Below, piece after piece: positions 62,105-64,000 of a stretch of 64,000 nucleotides of DNA; position 1 is the first letter of the stretch, and every line of letters starts with the position of its first letter. The notes under the pieces are model-generated. The model did no database searches. It was not told the DNA's origin and saw only the letters and a list, made by a program, of their open reading frames with translations. A program made the translations under genes and the position numbers. Source of the DNA: Xanthocytophaga flava (GTDB lineage Bacteria; Bacteroidota; Bacteroidia; Cytophagales; 172606-1); the NCBI GenBank assembly GCA_030068525.1, contig JASJOS010000011.1, positions 248,001 to 312,000 on the forward strand, written 5' to 3'.

Positions 62105-62133
62105 AACAGACTCACATTCAAATTTGGGATAAC

Positions 62134-62775
62134 TCATGTGCTTTTCTTTAAAACTTCGATCAGTTCACTGAGCATCATGGCTGTGGCACCCCACACAGTT
62201 TGCCCTTCCAGATCGAAATACGGAGCCCAGAGAGAAAATCCCCGTACCTGTATTTCTTTGGCAGAGCGGCGGTTGTCATCCAACAGGTCGGGGAGAGGTA
62301 CTTCAATAATTTTAGCTACTTCTCGTGAATCAGGTATAAACACAGGAGCTTCGGAAGTGATGCCCACAAACGGATGTACCATAAAGTTGCTGGCTATTAC
62401 CAGCAAGGGCGTTAATGCACCAAGTATCTGCACAGAGTCAGTAGGCACACCTATCTCTTCGTGCATTTCCCGCAGGGCTGTTGCTACATAGGTAGGATCG
62501 GTTTCTTCTACTTTTCCTCCTGGAAAAGCTACTTGTCCACTGTGTGTCCCGTCATATTCCGGCCTTACAATCAGTGGCAGATGCCATATATCCTGCTTCT
62601 GATAAAACAATATACACACTGCCCCCTGACGTGTTTTCCCGTCGGTTTTAAAGTTGAGCTGACCTGCATTTCGCAGAGAGCTTGCCATCTTTTGCTGTGC
62701 AGCTTCGCCTGGTAATACATCTGTCAGGCGTTCATGCAGATGATCAGCTAGTTGAGAGTATGTATATTGTATCAC
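62134..62775 (-). CDS. CoA-type Nudix hydrolase
   Basis: 213 residues. The Nudix box is GKVEETDPTYVATALREMHE followed by EIGV, preceded by the CoA-pyrophosphatase hallmark VRPEYDGTHSGQVAFPGG. It hydrolyses CoA derivatives or related nucleoside diphosphates with Mg. Minus strand, start at 62775, 30 bp from tgt. Confidence 0.9.
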   Translation of the reverse strand: MIQYTYSQLADHLHERLTDVLPGEAAQQKMASSLRNAGQLNFKTDGKTRQGAVCILFYQKQDIWHLPLIVRPEYDGTHSGQVAFPGGKVEETDPTYVATALREMHEEIGVPTDSVQILGALTPLLVIASNFMVHPFVGITSEAPVFIPDSREVAKIIEVPLPDLLDDNRRSAKEIQVRGFSLWAPYFDLEGQTVWGATAMMLSELIEVLKKST

Positions 62776-62805
62776 TGATTGTCTCCTGATAGATAAAGAT
62801 GTTTA

Positions 62806-63936
62806 TTATAACCTCTGAGAAACCTGCTTTACCATCTGGTTTTTCCATTCTGTAAAGGTTCCTTCTTTGATCTTTTCACGTGCCTGGCCTACCAGCCACA
62901 GATAAAACGTCAGGTTGTGTACACTAGCAATCTGTGCTGCCAGGTATTCCTGACTAATCAGTAAGTGACGCAGATAGGCCTTGCTATGGAATGTACTTAC
63001 ATATCCTCCGAGTGTTTCATCAATGGGAGAGAAATCATCTTTCCATTTTTCATTCTTGATATTGATGATTCCCTGAGTGGTAAATAACAATCCATGTCTT
63101 GCATTCCGGGTAGGCATTACACAATCAAACATATCCACTCCTAATGCGATACTTTTCAGGATGTTGGCAGGGGTACCTACTCCCATCAGGTAACGTGGTT
63201 TGTCCTTAGGAAGAATGTCACATACCAGTTCGGTCATTTCGTACATCATCTCGGCAGGCTCTCCTACAGACAATCCTCCAATGGCATTCCCTTCCCGTTC
63301 AAAGGAGGTAATTACCTCGGCAGACTGCTTGCGGAGATCTTTGTATACACTACCTTGTACAATTGGAAACAATGTTTGTTGATAGCCATATAGCCCTTCT
63401 GTGCTGTCAAAACGATCACAACAGCGACGTAGCCAGCGATGGGTCATATCCAGACTCTTACGGGCATATCCATATTCGCAAGGGTAGGGAGTACATTCGT
63501 CAAACGCCATAATGATGTCAGCTCCAATGATGCGCTGAATATCCATTACATACTCCGGACTAAAGATATGTTTGGAGCCATCTATGTGACTACGGAAGGT
63601 AACGCCCTCTTCCTTGATCTTACGGGTATTGGCCAAGGAGTAGACCTGATACCCTCCACTATCTGTCAGGATAGGGTGATTCCATCCATTGAATTTATGC
63701 AAACCTCCAGCTTTCTGAAGTACATTCAGTCCAGGACGTAAATACAAATGGTAGGTGTTGCCCAGAATAATCTGAGCCTTAATGTCGTTTTCTAGTTCCC
63801 GCTGGTGTACTGCCTTCACAGAACCTACAGTTCCTACAGGCATAAAGATAGGGGTTTGAATAATGCCATGATCAGTGGTAATCTCTCCTGCACGGGCATT
63901 GCTCTGGGAATCGGTTGCTTGTATATCAAACTTCAT
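62806..63936 (-). CDS. tgt: tRNA-guanine transglycosylase (queuine/preQ1 insertion)
   Basis: 376 residues. Conserved segments include TDSGGYQVYSL with the catalytic Asp, QGSVYKDLRKQSAE, GGLSVGEP, and VDMFDCVMPTRNARHG with the nucleophile region. It exchanges guanine 34 for preQ1 in tRNAs of Asp, Asn, His and Tyr. The C-terminal zinc motif, usually CxCxxC, is replaced by ETLGGYVSTFHSKAY (307-321), as in other Bacteroidota Tgt proteins as far as I recall. The downstream His is kept (ASVHNL). Confidence 0.95.
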   Translation of the reverse strand: MKFDIQATDSQSNARAGEITTDHGIIQTPIFMPVGTVGSVKAVHQRELENDIKAQIILGNTYHLYLRPGLNVLQKAGGLHKFNGWNHPILTDSGGYQVYSLANTRKIKEEGVTFRSHIDGSKHIFSPEYVMDIQRIIGADIIMAFDECTPYPCEYGYARKSLDMTHRWLRRCCDRFDSTEGLYGYQQTLFPIVQGSVYKDLRKQSAEVITSFEREGNAIGGLSVGEPAEMMYEMTELVCDILPKDKPRYLMGVGTPANILKSIALGVDMFDCVMPTRNARHGLLFTTQGIINIKNEKWKDDFSPIDETLGGYVSTFHSKAYLRHLLISQEYLAAQIASVHNLTFYLWLVGQAREKIKEGTFTEWKNQMVKQVSQRL

Positions 63937-64000
63937 GTAAAATCCTTAAAAAGAGTGCAAAAATAGCATCTTTTAGAGGCATATCCTAGAGTAGTGGGAA

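Noticed and set aside
1-64000. tRNA, rRNA and classic insertion sequences
   Set aside because: No cloverleaf with a T-arm consensus, no rRNA sequence and no full transposase was recognised. The Rpn genes are transposase_31-like nucleases without insertion-sequence ends.

Overview
The window reads as a chromosomal segment of a Bacteroidota bacterium, most likely order Cytophagales. The evidence is a SusC/CarboxypepD_reg-type TonB receptor, PorT-like small beta-barrels, TAnnTTTG-type promoter boxes, weak Shine-Dalgarno sequences, and a Tgt whose zinc cysteines are replaced. No rRNA, tRNA or CRISPR array was seen.

Region 1 (1-15.5 kb) is mostly core: the N-terminus of a secreted protein at the left edge, a MoxR-like AAA ATPase, class A penicillin-binding protein, LpxH-like phosphoesterase, a GAF/PAS membrane sensor, RecR, ClpS, a sodium:solute symporter, a small outer-membrane barrel, a SanA/DUF218 protein, and an HxlR regulator divergent from an FMN azoreductase.

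Region 2 (15.5-18.1 kb) is a cluster of small minus-strand genes: an amidase, a one-helix membrane protein, two coiled-coil proteins and a signal-anchored peptide. It resembles a lysis cassette or prophage remnant, is interrupted by a REP-like array, and appears truncated at about 18.1 kb, where base composition turns AT-rich.

Region 3 (18.7-32.7 kb) is a defence island on the plus strand with tight spacing: Vsr nickase, C5-cytosine methyltransferase, a protein with two GHKL ATPase modules and a histidine-kinase H-box, a receiver-like partner, a MORC-like GHKL ATPase, a Z1 helicase-like ATPase, a PD-(D/E)XK (DUF4420) nuclease and an AIPR protein. Vsr/Dcm/MORC-like/Z1/DUF4420/AIPR is a known type of restriction system from comparative genomics. 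The kinase-receiver pair inside it is the most unusual part, because it suggests that restriction is gated by phosphorelay.

Region 4 (32.8-40.4 kb) is accessory. It has a three-gene membrane operon (Cys-rich protein, 4-TM coiled-coil protein, SAF-domain protein), a small beta protein plus outer-membrane protein pair, an XRE regulator with upstream tandem repeats, and a mobile-element core: AlpA/Xis-like HTH, two small genes, and a RepA-like ATPase followed by a 54-bp perfect palindrome and an array of TTGGTTCA repeats.

Region 5 (41-64 kb) mixes metabolic and transport genes (dienelactone-hydrolase-like enzyme, AraC regulator, TonB receptor, Gfo/Idh/MocA oxidoreductase, ABC exporter, CoA-binding protein, CoA-type Nudix, Tgt) with lineage-specific genes. 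The latter include a second small-beta/outer-membrane module with a membrane partner, tandem paralogues, an Imm26-like protein and two Rpn-type nucleases sharing a 207-bp near-identical block.

Interspersed families overlie this. Family A (five copies) has a long stem whose two sides change together between copies. It is usually followed by a terminator hairpin with a conserved loop and variable stem. Family B is MITE-like with terminal inverted repeats, and family C is REP-like. These create many ghost reading frames that should not be annotated as genes.
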